A stretch of 64,000 nucleotides of DNA from an uncultured Saprospiraceae bacterium (GTDB lineage: Bacteria; Bacteroidota; Bacteroidia; Chitinophagales; Saprospiraceae), in the NCBI GenBank assembly GCA_938015595.1, contig CALLPI010000006.1:88317-152316 (forward strand). The letters are read 5' to 3'. This document shows positions 27,418 to 36,393 of this stretch, in pieces. The notes under the pieces are model-generated. The model made no database searches and was not told where the DNA came from. It worked only from the letters and a program-made list of their open reading frames with translations. Within the stretch, counting starts at the first letter, position 1, and each line of letters begins with the position of its first letter. A program made the translations under genes and the position numbers.

Positions 27418-28191
27418 ATGGATACACCCATCCGTACCATGGCCGAAATGGCCGCTGCTGGCCAAGCGCCAGAAATTCTCTTTTGGGTAGGCTGCGCCGG
27501 CAGCTACGACGCTCGCGCCCAAAAGGTGACGCGGGCTTTTGCCGAAATCCTGCATCGGGCGAGTATTTCCTTCGCCATTTTGGGCAATGAAGAGCGCTGC
27601 ACCGGCGACCCCGCCCGCCGAGCTGGCAACGAGTTTCTCTTTCAGATGCTGGCACTGCAAAATGTAGAAACACTGAACATGTACAGCGTCAAAAAAATAG
27701 TGACAGCCTGCCCACACTGCTTCAATACCCTCAAAAACGAATATCCTGCACTAGGAGGCCATTACGAGGTAATACACCACACCCAGCTGCTGCAACAGCT
27801 CATCCAGGAGGGTCGCATCAAGATCAAGGAAGGCGGCGCACTTAAGGGCAAGTGCATTACCTATCATGACTCCTGCTATCTCGGGCGCGTCAATGGGGTG
27901 TATGAAGCGCCGCGTGCTGTGCTGGAAGCCCTGGATGCCAACCTGGCAGAGATGAAGCGCTCGCGTAGCAACGGCCTGTGCTGCGGCGCTGGCGGCGCGC
28001 AGATGTTCAAGGAAGACGAGCCAGGGCGCACACGCATCAACATAGAGCGCACTGAAGAAGCTCTTGCCACTGGCGCTACTGTCATTGCTGTAAACTGCCC
28101 CTTCTGCCTCACCATGATGAGCGACGGCGTCAAAGCCAAAGACAAGCAAGACGAAGTGATGGTATATGACCTGAGCGAGTTGATCCTGTGA
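27418..28191 (+). CDS. cysteine-rich (CCG) Fe-S oxidoreductase subunit
   Basis: The 257-residue protein has two cysteine-rich CCG-type domains. The first spans WVGCAGSYD to ACPHC and the second CITYHDSCYLGR through NGLCCGAGGAQMF to NCPFC. These are the modules that bind the special iron-sulfur cluster in heterodisulfide reductase HdrB/D, LutA/LldE and GlpC proteins. It is soluble. The usual partner, a ferredoxin-type 4Fe-4S membrane protein, is not adjacent, so its electron partner is unknown. Confidence 0.87.
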   Translation: MDTPIRTMAEMAAAGQAPEILFWVGCAGSYDARAQKVTRAFAEILHRASISFAILGNEERCTGDPARRAGNEFLFQMLALQNVETLNMYSVKKIVTACPHCFNTLKNEYPALGGHYEVIHHTQLLQQLIQEGRIKIKEGGALKGKCITYHDSCYLGRVNGVYEAPRAVLEALDANLAEMKRSRSNGLCCGAGGAQMFKEDEPGRTRINIERTEEALATGATVIAVNCPFCLTMMSDGVKAKDKQDEVMVYDLSELIL

Positions 28192-28251
28192 GCGCGGGCG
28201 TTCGTCGCCGCTACCGCCCAGCTAATTAACATCTCATTTGCAAAACAGTAC

Positions 28252-28283
28252 TTGCGCATTCTACAAAGTGTGGTTTATCTTTG
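28252..28283 (+). promoter_or_regulatory. complete Bacteroidota promoter for the small secreted gene
   Basis: TTG at 28252-28254, a 21-base spacer and TATCTTTG at 28276-28283 fit the -33/-7 consensus fully. The box overlaps the TTG codon at 28281, so translation must start downstream, probably at the GTG at 28314. Confidence 0.75.
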
Positions 28284-28313
28284 TGGCCGTTTGGTAGTCA
28301 ATCAACTGTACCA

Positions 28314-28697
28314 GTGGAAAAATTGCTGCATTGGTTTTTGTTGTTCGCCTTGGTTTCGTTTTTTGAGACCAACCACTGCGCTATACCTCTCCCCCAGGCC
28401 GACAATTACCCTCTGGACACCGAGGAAATAGAAAAAGCTTGCTGCCTTGAACTGGAGGAGACGAGCAAGCTATTGGAAGGCTTCCAGACGCGTCTCTGCT
28501 CCGGCGGCAATTCACCGGCTTTCCAGGGCGGTCTGCCCCATTCGAGCTGTGGGCTGTCTGGGCGCACCTACCTTTTGTCGTTGTACGAGCGGCAATATAC
28601 TGGCGCCAAAAGCTATGCTGCTCGCAAGCGGCAAAAACTCGGTAAACTACCCCTGTATATTCTCTACTGCGACCTCAAGGGATTTCTGCCTGCCTAA
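28314..28697 (+). CDS. small secreted cysteine-containing protein, unknown
   Basis: About 127 residues from the GTG at 28314, opening with a signal-like sequence MEKLLHWFLLFALVSFFETNHC. The mature part has several cysteines (a CC pair and three singles) and a basic Tyr-rich segment near the C-terminus. The start is chosen because a complete promoter (28252-28283) overlaps the earlier in-frame TTG. No family is recognised. The first Cys could be a weak lipobox (TNHC), but a disulfide-bonded secreted protein is equally likely. Confidence 0.6.
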   Translation: MEKLLHWFLLFALVSFFETNHCAIPLPQADNYPLDTEEIEKACCLELEETSKLLEGFQTRLCSGGNSPAFQGGLPHSSCGLSGRTYLLSLYERQYTGAKSYAARKRQKLGKLPLYILYCDLKGFLPA

Positions 28698-28728
28698 GTC
28701 CGCTTCTCCGGTGGCAAGGGGCTGATAA

Positions 28729-28750
28729 CCAGGCTTTTTGAACAGCCTGG
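28729..28750 (+). terminator. hairpin between the small secreted gene and the SulP gene
   Basis: Arms CCAGGCT and AGCCTGG (7 bp) enclose an 8-base loop 31 bases past the stop. A second hairpin, CGCAGCC/GGCTGCG with a 5-base loop, follows at 28774-28792. There is no T-tract, so this is a moderate call. Confidence 0.5.
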
Positions 28751-28849
28751 ATGACTGCCCTGCGCGCCTGCGCCGCAGCCTGCATGGCTGCGCGCTGCAA
28801 GCTGTGTTGAGTTGTATTTTTTCAAAGGTGCACTTTATTAAAATTTTTG

Positions 28850-30466
28850 ATGGCTATGGAAAAGCCTTCTCAAAACCAGCCTATACTCACCGATGGTTGG
28901 GCAGGGCTCAAAGCACATGGCATAACAGACGCTATATCGGGATTCATTGTATTTCTATTGGCATTGCCGCTGAGCCTGGGTATTGCCAAGGCTTCCGATT
29001 TTCCGCCTATTACGGGTTTGCTCACAGCCATCATTGGCGGCATCGTGGTCAGTTTCCTGGCGGGGTCCAGGCTTACCATCAAGGGGCCGGCTGCCGGGTT
29101 GATCGTGATTGTGGCCGGGGCAGTGGCCGATTTTGGCGGAGGCGAAACCGGGTGGAAACTCGCCCTGGGCGCCATCGTAGCAGCCGGCGTGATGCAGCTA
29201 TTGTTTGGCGTATTCAAACTGGGCAAACTAGCAGACGTTTTTCCGCTTTCAGCCATACACGGTATGTTGGCAGCCATAGGCATCATCATCATAGCCAAGC
29301 AAATACCTGTTTTGCTGGACATTGATCCCACCCTAACCAAGGGCAAAGAACCGCTGGAACTCATCCGCGATATCCCCATGTTCCTTACCAGGCTTGACCC
29401 CAAGGCTACGCTGATTGGGGTTATCAGTTTGTGGGTCATGATGAGTTGGCATCAAAATCGCAGCAAGTTTTTAAAGTTGATTCCGGCGCCACTGGTTGTG
29501 CTGCTGATTGCTGTGCCGGCGCAGGTACTCATGGATTTTCAGCACACTGAGCCTACCTACGCGCTGGTGCATATTGGCAACCTGTTGGAGGTAGTGAAAA
29601 TAAACGTGAGTTTTGCCGGAGTGGCGCAACTGGGCATGTTCGTCAAGTACGTGATCATGTTTGCGCTAGTGGGCACGCTGGAATCCTTACTTACGGTGAA
29701 AGCCATTGACATGATGGACCCCTACAAGCGCAAATCTAATGCCAACCAGGATCTCATTGCTATTGGCATAGGCAATGTGCTGGCTGGCATCCTGGGCGGG
29801 CTGCCCATGATTTCGGAGGTAGCGCGTAGCTCCAACAATGTGAACAACGGCGCTAAAACCCGTTGGGCCAACTTCTTCCACGGTTTTTTCATCCTGGTGT
29901 TTGTGTTGTTTGCCTCTCATCTCATCGAAATGATTCCCAACACTGCCCTGGCGGCCATGCTCATCACGGTGGGTATCAAGTTGGCGCATCCCAAGGAGTT
30001 TGTCCACATGTTTCGTATCGGCACAGAGCAGTTGGCCATCTTCCTGACCACCATTTTCTTTACGCTGTATGAAGACTTGCTGGTGGGCATTGCAGCCGGT
30101 ATGTTGCTCAAGATCGTTATTCACCTGGTGAATGGCGCGCCCTGGAAAAACCTGTTCAAAGCGCCGGTCAGTGTATCTTTCGACAACGGTCATTACCTGG
30201 TGGAGATAAGCCAGGCTGCCGTGTTTACCAACTGGATAGGTATCAAAAGCCAGTTGGAATCCATTCCTCAAGGCATGGAAGTAACGATTGACCTGTCGAA
30301 AACCCAACTGGTGGACCACTCCGTGATAGAAAATCTGCACCATTTTGAACACGATTACATGACATCTGGTGGGCGCGTCTTCATCCAGGGGTTGGATAAC
30401 CACAAGCCGCTTTCTCCGCACAAACTCGCCGCGCATAAAAAAGCCAAAAATGGCATACATGGATAA
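28850..30466 (+). CDS. SulP-family anion (probable bicarbonate) transporter
   Basis: The 538-residue protein has about 12-14 membrane segments. The SulP core is clear: GFIVFLLALPLSLGIAKASDFPPITGLLTAIIGG, GSRLTIKGPAAGLIVIV and the conserved LGGLPMISEVARSSNNVNNGAKTRWANF. The C-terminus (residues ~440-520) is a STAS domain with TIDLSKTQLVDHSVIENLHHFE. SulP proteins carry sulfate, bicarbonate or dicarboxylates. Position directly before dabA and dabB favours bicarbonate, as an inference. ATGs at 28850 and 28856 are both possible. The next gene starts 29 bases later. Confidence 0.9.
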   Translation: MAMEKPSQNQPILTDGWAGLKAHGITDAISGFIVFLLALPLSLGIAKASDFPPITGLLTAIIGGIVVSFLAGSRLTIKGPAAGLIVIVAGAVADFGGGETGWKLALGAIVAAGVMQLLFGVFKLGKLADVFPLSAIHGMLAAIGIIIIAKQIPVLLDIDPTLTKGKEPLELIRDIPMFLTRLDPKATLIGVISLWVMMSWHQNRSKFLKLIPAPLVVLLIAVPAQVLMDFQHTEPTYALVHIGNLLEVVKINVSFAGVAQLGMFVKYVIMFALVGTLESLLTVKAIDMMDPYKRKSNANQDLIAIGIGNVLAGILGGLPMISEVARSSNNVNNGAKTRWANFFHGFFILVFVLFASHLIEMIPNTALAAMLITVGIKLAHPKEFVHMFRIGTEQLAIFLTTIFFTLYEDLLVGIAAGMLLKIVIHLVNGAPWKNLFKAPVSVSFDNGHYLVEISQAAVFTNWIGIKSQLESIPQGMEVTIDLSKTQLVDHSVIENLHHFEHDYMTSGGRVFIQGLDNHKPLSPHKLAAHKKAKNGIHG

Positions 30467-30495
30467 TTTCGCAGAACCGAAACTAAACTAAAGCT

Positions 30496-33069
30496 ATGAC
30501 CATCCATAAATCATCCCTGAACACCTCATCAAAGGGATTCCAAGAGGAGCAGGTACTGCACCGCTTGGCGCATTACCTGCCCTCGCAAACCCCGCTCAAG
30601 GACTTCATCCACCACAATTCGCTCCATGCATTTCAGGACATGAAGTTCTACGACGCCATTTTCAAGGCTTCCAAGATGTTTGGCTACCAGGTGACTTTGC
30701 AACTTAATGAGTATCGCAAGTTGTTCAAGATTGGTCGCATTCGTCGCGACATTTTGGAGAAACTCATTGTAGAGCGCAAGGGCGCCGCTCATCTGGAGCA
30801 TTGGCTGTTTAAAACCCTGAACCAACGGCACGACTACAACATAGACCCCCGTATCGGACGGCTGCGCGCTTGCTGGAAAGAGGCCTACCACATAGACCTG
30901 GACAATCTGGTACAGCCTCTGCTGTTTCGCATGGTGGTCAGTTATCTGGACCAAGGCATTGCGCTTTGGCACTTCCCCTTTGAAGACAAGGGGCTACTGG
31001 CGGCAGTACGGGAGTTGGAAAAACGGAGTTTGGTCAGTTTCTTTAGAACCCGATACGCCCGCACTCTGCTGATGGACGAAACGCTCACTTTGAAGCAGTT
31101 GCTAAATGTAGTGGTGGGCGAAGAATCCTTCTATGAGCAATATCTTTTTGACCAAGCCTTTGCCCATCGCGGCTGGTCGGGCATGGTTGCTACACTGGAG
31201 CAGCGCCCCGACACCCTGCTGTACCGAAAGCGCATCACGCTCAGGGAATTCATTATGCTGGAGTTGCTCATGGAGATAGACGCGCTTGACCATGAGTTGG
31301 GCAAGGGGCGCTGGCGGCCGTTAGTGAAGGCTGCTCAGCCGGCATCGCTGGACTTGTTTGCCGATGTACCGCTTACGGAGTTTCACGAAGTACTTATGAT
31401 TTGGCAAGATGCTTTTGAATGGAGCTATTACGATGAGGTACTAGCAGGCTTGCAGCAGCTCAAGGGTTTCAAGACGCAAAAAGACCCAGATACCACAGAA
31501 GAGAGGGTATTCCAGGCTATCTTTTGCATAGATGAGCGAGAGGACTCGCTGCGGCGGCATATTGAAATGACCCAACCCCGCTGCGAAACCCTGGGTGCGC
31601 CTGGTTTTTTTGGCGTAGAGTTTTTCTTTCAGCCTGCCGGCGGAAAGTTTTACGAAAAGCTATGCCCGGTGTCCGTGACGCCCAAATACCTGATTAAGGA
31701 AAAGGAAGCCAAGGGGCATCGCAAGCGCGAGTTACTCTACACCAAGCGTTCGTACACCTTCATACAGGGCTTTTTATTATCGTTGTCTTTGGGTTTGTGG
31801 GCTGCCGTCAAGTTGTTTTTGGACCTGTTTCGGCCCAAGATGAGCCCGGCCATATCCAACGCCTTTGCACACATGCAAATGGATGCGGAGTTAATTATTG
31901 AAAACCCCGGACCAGATGCTGTGGAAAACGGGCTGCAAATCGGCTTTACCGTGCCCGAAATGGCTGAGCGGGTAGAGCGCTTGCTGCGCGGCATTGGATT
32001 GGTGCAGCATTTTGCTCCGTTGGTATACGTAGTGGGGCATGGCTCCAGCAGCGCCAACAACCCCCATCACGGGGCGCACGATTGTGGCGCTTGTAGCGGC
32101 CGGCCGGGTTCGGTCAATGCCAGAGTGTTTGCCTTCATGGCCAATCATCCTGAAGTGCGTAATACCCTGTACAGCAGAGGTTTGCACATTCCAGATACTA
32201 CGCGATTTGTGGGCGCGTTGCACGATACTGCCGCCGATCAGATAGCCTTCTACGACACGCACTTGCTGCCAGAGGCGTTGCTACAATTGCACAAGCGCTG
32301 TGCTGATGACTTTGAACGTGCCCTGGACCTCAACGCCAAAGAACGCTCGCGGCGCTTTGCCTCTATCAACACCCGTGCCGACATCCGAAAGGTGCGCGAG
32401 GCCATCCGGCGCCGCTCAGTGTCTTACTTTGAACCGCGCCCGGAGCTGGGGCACGGCACCAACGCCTTGTGCTTTGTGGGGCACCGCAGCCTTACCAAGG
32501 GCTTGTTTTTGGACCGCCGCGCCTTTATGAACTCCTATGACTATCGCACCGACCCCGACGGCAAATTCTTGTTGGAAGTAATGAAACCACTACCGCCAGT
32601 GTGTGGAGGTATCAACCTGGAATATTACTTCTCCAGGGTGGACAACTACAAGCTGGGCGCTGGCACTAAACTACCGCACAACGTGATGGGCCTCATTGGC
32701 GTGGCCAACAGCAGCGATGGCGACCTGCGCCCCGGGTTGCCGTTGCAAATGATTGAAGTACACGACCCCATTCGACTGCTTATCCTGGTAGAGCACTACC
32801 CAGAAGTTGTGTTGCGCACCATTCGCCAACAACCCGAGTTGTATAATTGGTTCAAGGATGAGTGGGTGCATCTGGTAGCCATTCACCCAGATGACAACAC
32901 TTTCTATTACTTCACAAACGAGCGCTTCGAACTTTACACGCCACTGAAAGACCGCATAGATACTACGCCTGATATATACGCGCTCATCGAGCAGGCGCAA
33001 GAAATGGAGAGCAACTATATCGTGGACGCCACCAAGGAAAACCTTCCGGTACACATTATCACACATTGA
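30496..33069 (+). CDS. dabA: DabA inorganic-carbon uptake subunit (DUF2309)
   Basis: The 857-residue protein belongs to the DUF2309/UPF0753 family. Its zinc site, known from DabA of Halothiobacillus, is complete: Cys344 and Asp346 in AIFCIDERED, His515 in GHGSSSANNPHHGAHDCG and Cys530 fifteen residues later. The site resembles a beta-carbonic anhydrase and is thought to hydrate CO2 in a vectorial, energy-coupled way, trapping bicarbonate in the cytoplasm. It works with the membrane protein DabB, encoded 13 bases downstream. It starts 29 bases after the SulP gene. Confidence 0.95.
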   Translation: MTIHKSSLNTSSKGFQEEQVLHRLAHYLPSQTPLKDFIHHNSLHAFQDMKFYDAIFKASKMFGYQVTLQLNEYRKLFKIGRIRRDILEKLIVERKGAAHLEHWLFKTLNQRHDYNIDPRIGRLRACWKEAYHIDLDNLVQPLLFRMVVSYLDQGIALWHFPFEDKGLLAAVRELEKRSLVSFFRTRYARTLLMDETLTLKQLLNVVVGEESFYEQYLFDQAFAHRGWSGMVATLEQRPDTLLYRKRITLREFIMLELLMEIDALDHELGKGRWRPLVKAAQPASLDLFADVPLTEFHEVLMIWQDAFEWSYYDEVLAGLQQLKGFKTQKDPDTTEERVFQAIFCIDEREDSLRRHIEMTQPRCETLGAPGFFGVEFFFQPAGGKFYEKLCPVSVTPKYLIKEKEAKGHRKRELLYTKRSYTFIQGFLLSLSLGLWAAVKLFLDLFRPKMSPAISNAFAHMQMDAELIIENPGPDAVENGLQIGFTVPEMAERVERLLRGIGLVQHFAPLVYVVGHGSSSANNPHHGAHDCGACSGRPGSVNARVFAFMANHPEVRNTLYSRGLHIPDTTRFVGALHDTAADQIAFYDTHLLPEALLQLHKRCADDFERALDLNAKERSRRFASINTRADIRKVREAIRRRSVSYFEPRPELGHGTNALCFVGHRSLTKGLFLDRRAFMNSYDYRTDPDGKFLLEVMKPLPPVCGGINLEYYFSRVDNYKLGAGTKLPHNVMGLIGVANSSDGDLRPGLPLQMIEVHDPIRLLILVEHYPEVVLRTIRQQPELYNWFKDEWVHLVAIHPDDNTFYYFTNERFELYTPLKDRIDTTPDIYALIEQAQEMESNYIVDATKENLPVHIITH

Positions 33070-33082
33070 AACACTCAATTCC

Positions 33083-34951
33083 ATGAATCAACTGCTTGCC
33101 GTCATTGCCGTATGGCCTTTGCTGGGCTTTGTACTGAGCCTGTTGCCTGGTCACAGGCAGGAGAAGGCCATTTTTGCTGCTGCTATTGGCACGGTTATTG
33201 TGCACTTCGGATTGCTGATTGTTTGGCTGGTATTTTGGGCCGCCCAGGGATTTGCCCATGCCTATTGGAAGGGATTTGACCTGTATGCTACTCGTAGTGC
33301 GCACTTCACCATTGACTTTTACTTTGACACCTACACGGCGGTATATCTGTTGGTGACGGTGCTGCTCACTTTTGTCATCATGATGTTTAGCCGGTACTAC
33401 ATCCACCGGGAAAAGGGTTACAAGCGCTTTTTCAATAACATCCTGTTCTTTTATTTTGGACTGACCATGGTATTGATAGCTGGCAACCTGGAGACGCTGC
33501 TTATCGGCTGGGAGTTTATCGGGGTTACTTCGTTTTTTCTCATCGCCTTTTATCGGGATCGCTACCTGCCTGTGAAGAATGCCTTGAAGGTAGTGTCTTT
33601 GTACCGTATAGCTGACATATTCATGCTACTGGGCATTTGGCTTTACCACCACTACTTTGAGCACAACGTGAGTTTTTTTGAGTTGCACAACCTGATGCCC
33701 AAGGGCGAGCCTTTGGTGCACGACCATTTTTTTGCAGTGGGCATACCTGCGGCTTTCCTGGTGGCGGCACTGGTCAAGTCGGCCCAGTTGCCGTTTTCGT
33801 CGTGGTTGCCCCGCGCTATGGAAGGGCCAACCTCTTCATCGGCTATTTTCTATAGCTCTTTATCGGTGCACATTGGGGTATTTTTGCTCATTCGTACCTA
33901 TCCGCTGTGGCAGGAGCAGGCTTGGTTTGAATATGCGCTTATTGTCATTGGCTTGGCTACCAGCATAGTAACTACCCTTATAGCGCGGGTGCAAAGCACC
34001 GTGAAAACCCAGATAGCCTACTCCTCGATTGCGCAAATAGGCCTAATGATGGTAGAGGTGGCGCTAGGCTGGCACACTTTTGCCTTGATTCATTTTGCTG
34101 GCAACGCCTTTTTGCGCACCTACCAACTGTTGGTATCGCCGTCAGTGCTGAGCTACATGATCCATGACCAGTTCTTTCATTTTTCGCCGCCGCAGCACCA
34201 CCTTCGCCCTGGCTTCTGGAACCGAGTGTATTGGTCGATATTTGTATTGAGCATCCGGGAGTGGAACCTGGACAGCATCATGTACCGATTGTTGTGGATG
34301 CCCCTCAAGCGCTTGGGCAACAGCCTGAACTTCATGACGGCCAGGTATGCCGTATATGTATTTTTGCCATTGTACATATTGGGGTTAGCAGGGGTAGTAT
34401 TTAGCCTGGCTATGCCTGGCGTGTTGCTCGCCTGGATGCCTGTTTTGTTAGCGCTCATTAGCCTGCTAATGGTAATCAAGGCTTTTGTTAAGCGCGAAGA
34501 GGCCCACAATGCCTGGGTGTTGGTCATTGTGAGCCAGCTGTTTCTGGCACTGGCTATTGCCTACAACGGGCAGTTCGACCCTGTGCAGATGATCATGTTT
34601 TACAGTGGCATCCTGGTATCGGGCGCGCTGGGGTTCCTGGTTTTCTACTATTTGCGGAAAGCTAAAGAGTCATTAAGTTTAAAGCGTTTTCAGGGGCATT
34701 CCTATGAGCGGCCTCGCTTGTCGGTGGTTTTTCTGATTGCCAGTCTTGGGCTGATAGGTTTCCCCATTACCCCCACTTTTATAGGCGAAGATCTCATGCT
34801 GGGGCATATACACAAAAACCAATATTTGCTCACATTTCTCATCGCTTTGACGCTGATTGTGGCCGGGCTGGCCGTCTTGCGCATTTATGCGCGCTTGTTC
34901 CTGGGGCCGCATCAGGAAACTTACCATGAGATTGCCTATCGGTCGTCATGA
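33083..34951 (+). CDS. dabB: DabB membrane subunit (NuoL/MrpA-like)
   Basis: The 622-residue polytopic membrane protein is homologous to proton-conducting subunits of complex I and Mrp antiporters: GWEFIGVTSFFLIAFY, the loop KSAQLPFSSWLPRAMEGPTSSSAIFYSSLSVH and a conserved lysine in STVKTQIAYSSIAQIG. In the DAB system this subunit probably couples cation flow to CO2 hydration by DabA. The first TM begins at residue 4. It follows dabA by 13 bases, so the three genes from 28850 form one operon. Confidence 0.93.
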   Translation: MNQLLAVIAVWPLLGFVLSLLPGHRQEKAIFAAAIGTVIVHFGLLIVWLVFWAAQGFAHAYWKGFDLYATRSAHFTIDFYFDTYTAVYLLVTVLLTFVIMMFSRYYIHREKGYKRFFNNILFFYFGLTMVLIAGNLETLLIGWEFIGVTSFFLIAFYRDRYLPVKNALKVVSLYRIADIFMLLGIWLYHHYFEHNVSFFELHNLMPKGEPLVHDHFFAVGIPAAFLVAALVKSAQLPFSSWLPRAMEGPTSSSAIFYSSLSVHIGVFLLIRTYPLWQEQAWFEYALIVIGLATSIVTTLIARVQSTVKTQIAYSSIAQIGLMMVEVALGWHTFALIHFAGNAFLRTYQLLVSPSVLSYMIHDQFFHFSPPQHHLRPGFWNRVYWSIFVLSIREWNLDSIMYRLLWMPLKRLGNSLNFMTARYAVYVFLPLYILGLAGVVFSLAMPGVLLAWMPVLLALISLLMVIKAFVKREEAHNAWVLVIVSQLFLALAIAYNGQFDPVQMIMFYSGILVSGALGFLVFYYLRKAKESLSLKRFQGHSYERPRLSVVFLIASLGLIGFPITPTFIGEDLMLGHIHKNQYLLTFLIALTLIVAGLAVLRIYARLFLGPHQETYHEIAYRSS

Positions 34952-35065
34952 CGACCCAGGGCAGTAGCAGATAAATGCGCTTGTAGTGAGCTCCCCCGCC
35001 TTTTGTCAGCAAACTTTTTGCTGCACTGGTTGTTCTGCTTGCTTAATTTATTTGCCACAAAAGCG

Positions 35066-35506
35066 ATGATAAATTGGAACAAAGTACTGCAACTGGCCGA
35101 GACCGGCAACCTGACCCCGCCGCGTCGCTTGGAAAAGACCGACGCCGAGTGGCGCGCCCAACTCTCTATGGAACAGTATCGCATTACCCGTGCGCATGGT
35201 ACCGAGCGCCCCTGGAGCGGCGAGTACTGCGAAGCTCACGACCCCGGCCTATACGCGTGCGTGTGCTGCGGGGTCGAGTTGTTCGATTCACGCCAGAAGT
35301 TTGACAGTGGTACCGGCTGGCCCTCCTTCAGCCAACCAGCAGCTGAAAATGTCATTCAATACCGCGTGGATACCAGTTTTGGGATGAAGCGCGTAGAAGT
35401 GTGCTGCAACGTATGCGACGCCCACCTGGGGCATGTCTTTCCTGATGGGCCACCGCCCACGCGGCTCAGGTACTGCATCAACTCCGCGGCTTTAAAGAAA
35501 CTTTAA
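35066..35506 (+). CDS. msrB: peptide-methionine (R)-S-oxide reductase
   Basis: The 146-residue cytoplasmic MsrB reduces the R-sulfoxide of methionine. It has both zinc-binding Cys pairs (CVCC and CNVC), the signature [20 protein letters not shown] and the catalytic Cys in RYCINSAAL. The ATG at 35066 gives [13 protein letters not shown] near-consensus box TTTATTTG lies 12 bases before it at 35047-35054. Confidence 0.95.
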   Translation: MINWNKVLQLAETGNLTPPRRLEKTDAEWRAQLSMEQYRITRAHGTERPWSGEYCEAHDPGLYACVCCGVELFDSRQKFDSGTGWPSFSQPAAENVIQYRVDTSFGMKRVEVCCNVCDAHLGHVFPDGPPPTRLRYCINSAALKKL

Positions 35507-35599
35507 CTCTGCCAATGGCGGCCTTGCTTCAATATTCGTCTGATTTTGTACGTTGATTACGTGCCTTTTAAAAGGCGATTCAAAAACTCAAACCACACT

Positions 35600-36298
35600 A
35601 TGCCGAAATACAGCATCTTCCTCTTGACTTTGGCCTTGTGCACCAGCCTCTGGACGCAAGCGCAAACTCCCAAAACAAAAGGCCAACTGACTACCGCCCA
35701 GGAATCGGACCCTCAGGCCAAGGCCATTCTGGATAAGCTACGCAAAAAATACCAGGGCTACCAGTCTTTAGAGCAGGCCTTTACCCTCGAAATTGAACTA
35801 CCCGAACAGAAAAAGGAGGTGCAGCAAGGCAAAATGGCCAAGCAAGGCAAAAAATACCGCGTGGACCTAGCCTCTCAATCTATCATCTGCGATGGCGCCT
35901 CCCTATGGCTGGTGTTGCATCAAAACAAAGAGGTGCAGATCAACAACCTACCTGACCCCGCTGACGACGAAACCGTTCTGTCGCCCGAAGCGCTATTCAA
36001 CTTTTACGAAAAGGGCAAGTTTGTTTATTTTCTGGTCAATGAAACTACGGCGGCCGGAAAAGTCGTGCAGGAGATTGAGTTCAAACCCTTAGACAAAAAC
36101 TCCGAGTACAGCAAGTTCAGACTTACCGTGGAGAAAGCAACCCTCAACGTGCTCAGCATGAAGGCTTTTGGCAAGGACGGCTCGCGTTATACCCTCAATC
36201 TGGGCACGCTCACCCCCAACAAGGCCTTTGCTGCCCAGCACTTCAGTTTCGATAAAGCCAAATACCCTGGCTATCGGGTGGAAGACCTGCGTGATTGA
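35600..36298 (+). CDS. lolA: outer-membrane lipoprotein carrier protein LolA
   Basis: The 232-residue protein has a signal peptide (MPKYSIFLLTLALCTSLWTQAQ, cleavage after AQAQ or similar). The mature part has the LolA pattern: the helix AKAILDKLRKKYQGYQSLEQAFTLEI, then KQGKKYRVDLASQSIICDGASLWLV, and the final SRYTLNLGTLTPNKAFAAQHFSFDKAKYPGY. LolA ferries lipoproteins across the periplasm. The ATG at 35600 is the only one that opens into the signal. Confidence 0.9.
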   Translation: MPKYSIFLLTLALCTSLWTQAQTPKTKGQLTTAQESDPQAKAILDKLRKKYQGYQSLEQAFTLEIELPEQKKEVQQGKMAKQGKKYRVDLASQSIICDGASLWLVLHQNKEVQINNLPDPADDETVLSPEALFNFYEKGKFVYFLVNETTAAGKVVQEIEFKPLDKNSEYSKFRLTVEKATLNVLSMKAFGKDGSRYTLNLGTLTPNKAFAAQHFSFDKAKYPGYRVEDLRD

Positions 36299-36340
36299 GC
36301 CGCCCACAAGAAGACTTTTGTAAAAAAATACCCGAGGTAC

Positions 36341-36370
36341 TTGCCAATTGCTGAAACCTGCCTATCTTTA
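36341..36370 (+). promoter_or_regulatory. promoter of the double-AAA ATPase gene
   Basis: TTG at 36341-36343, a 19-base spacer and TATCTTTA at 36363-36370 (last base differs from TAnnTTTG). The ATG follows 24 bases later. Confidence 0.55.
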
Positions 36371-36393
36371 TTCTCCATTGTGAATGACAGTCT

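Noticed and set aside
28842..28849. AATTTTTG as a -7 box for the SulP gene
   Set aside because: It abuts the ATG at 28850 directly, so transcription could not start upstream of that codon. The real promoter of the operon was not located.
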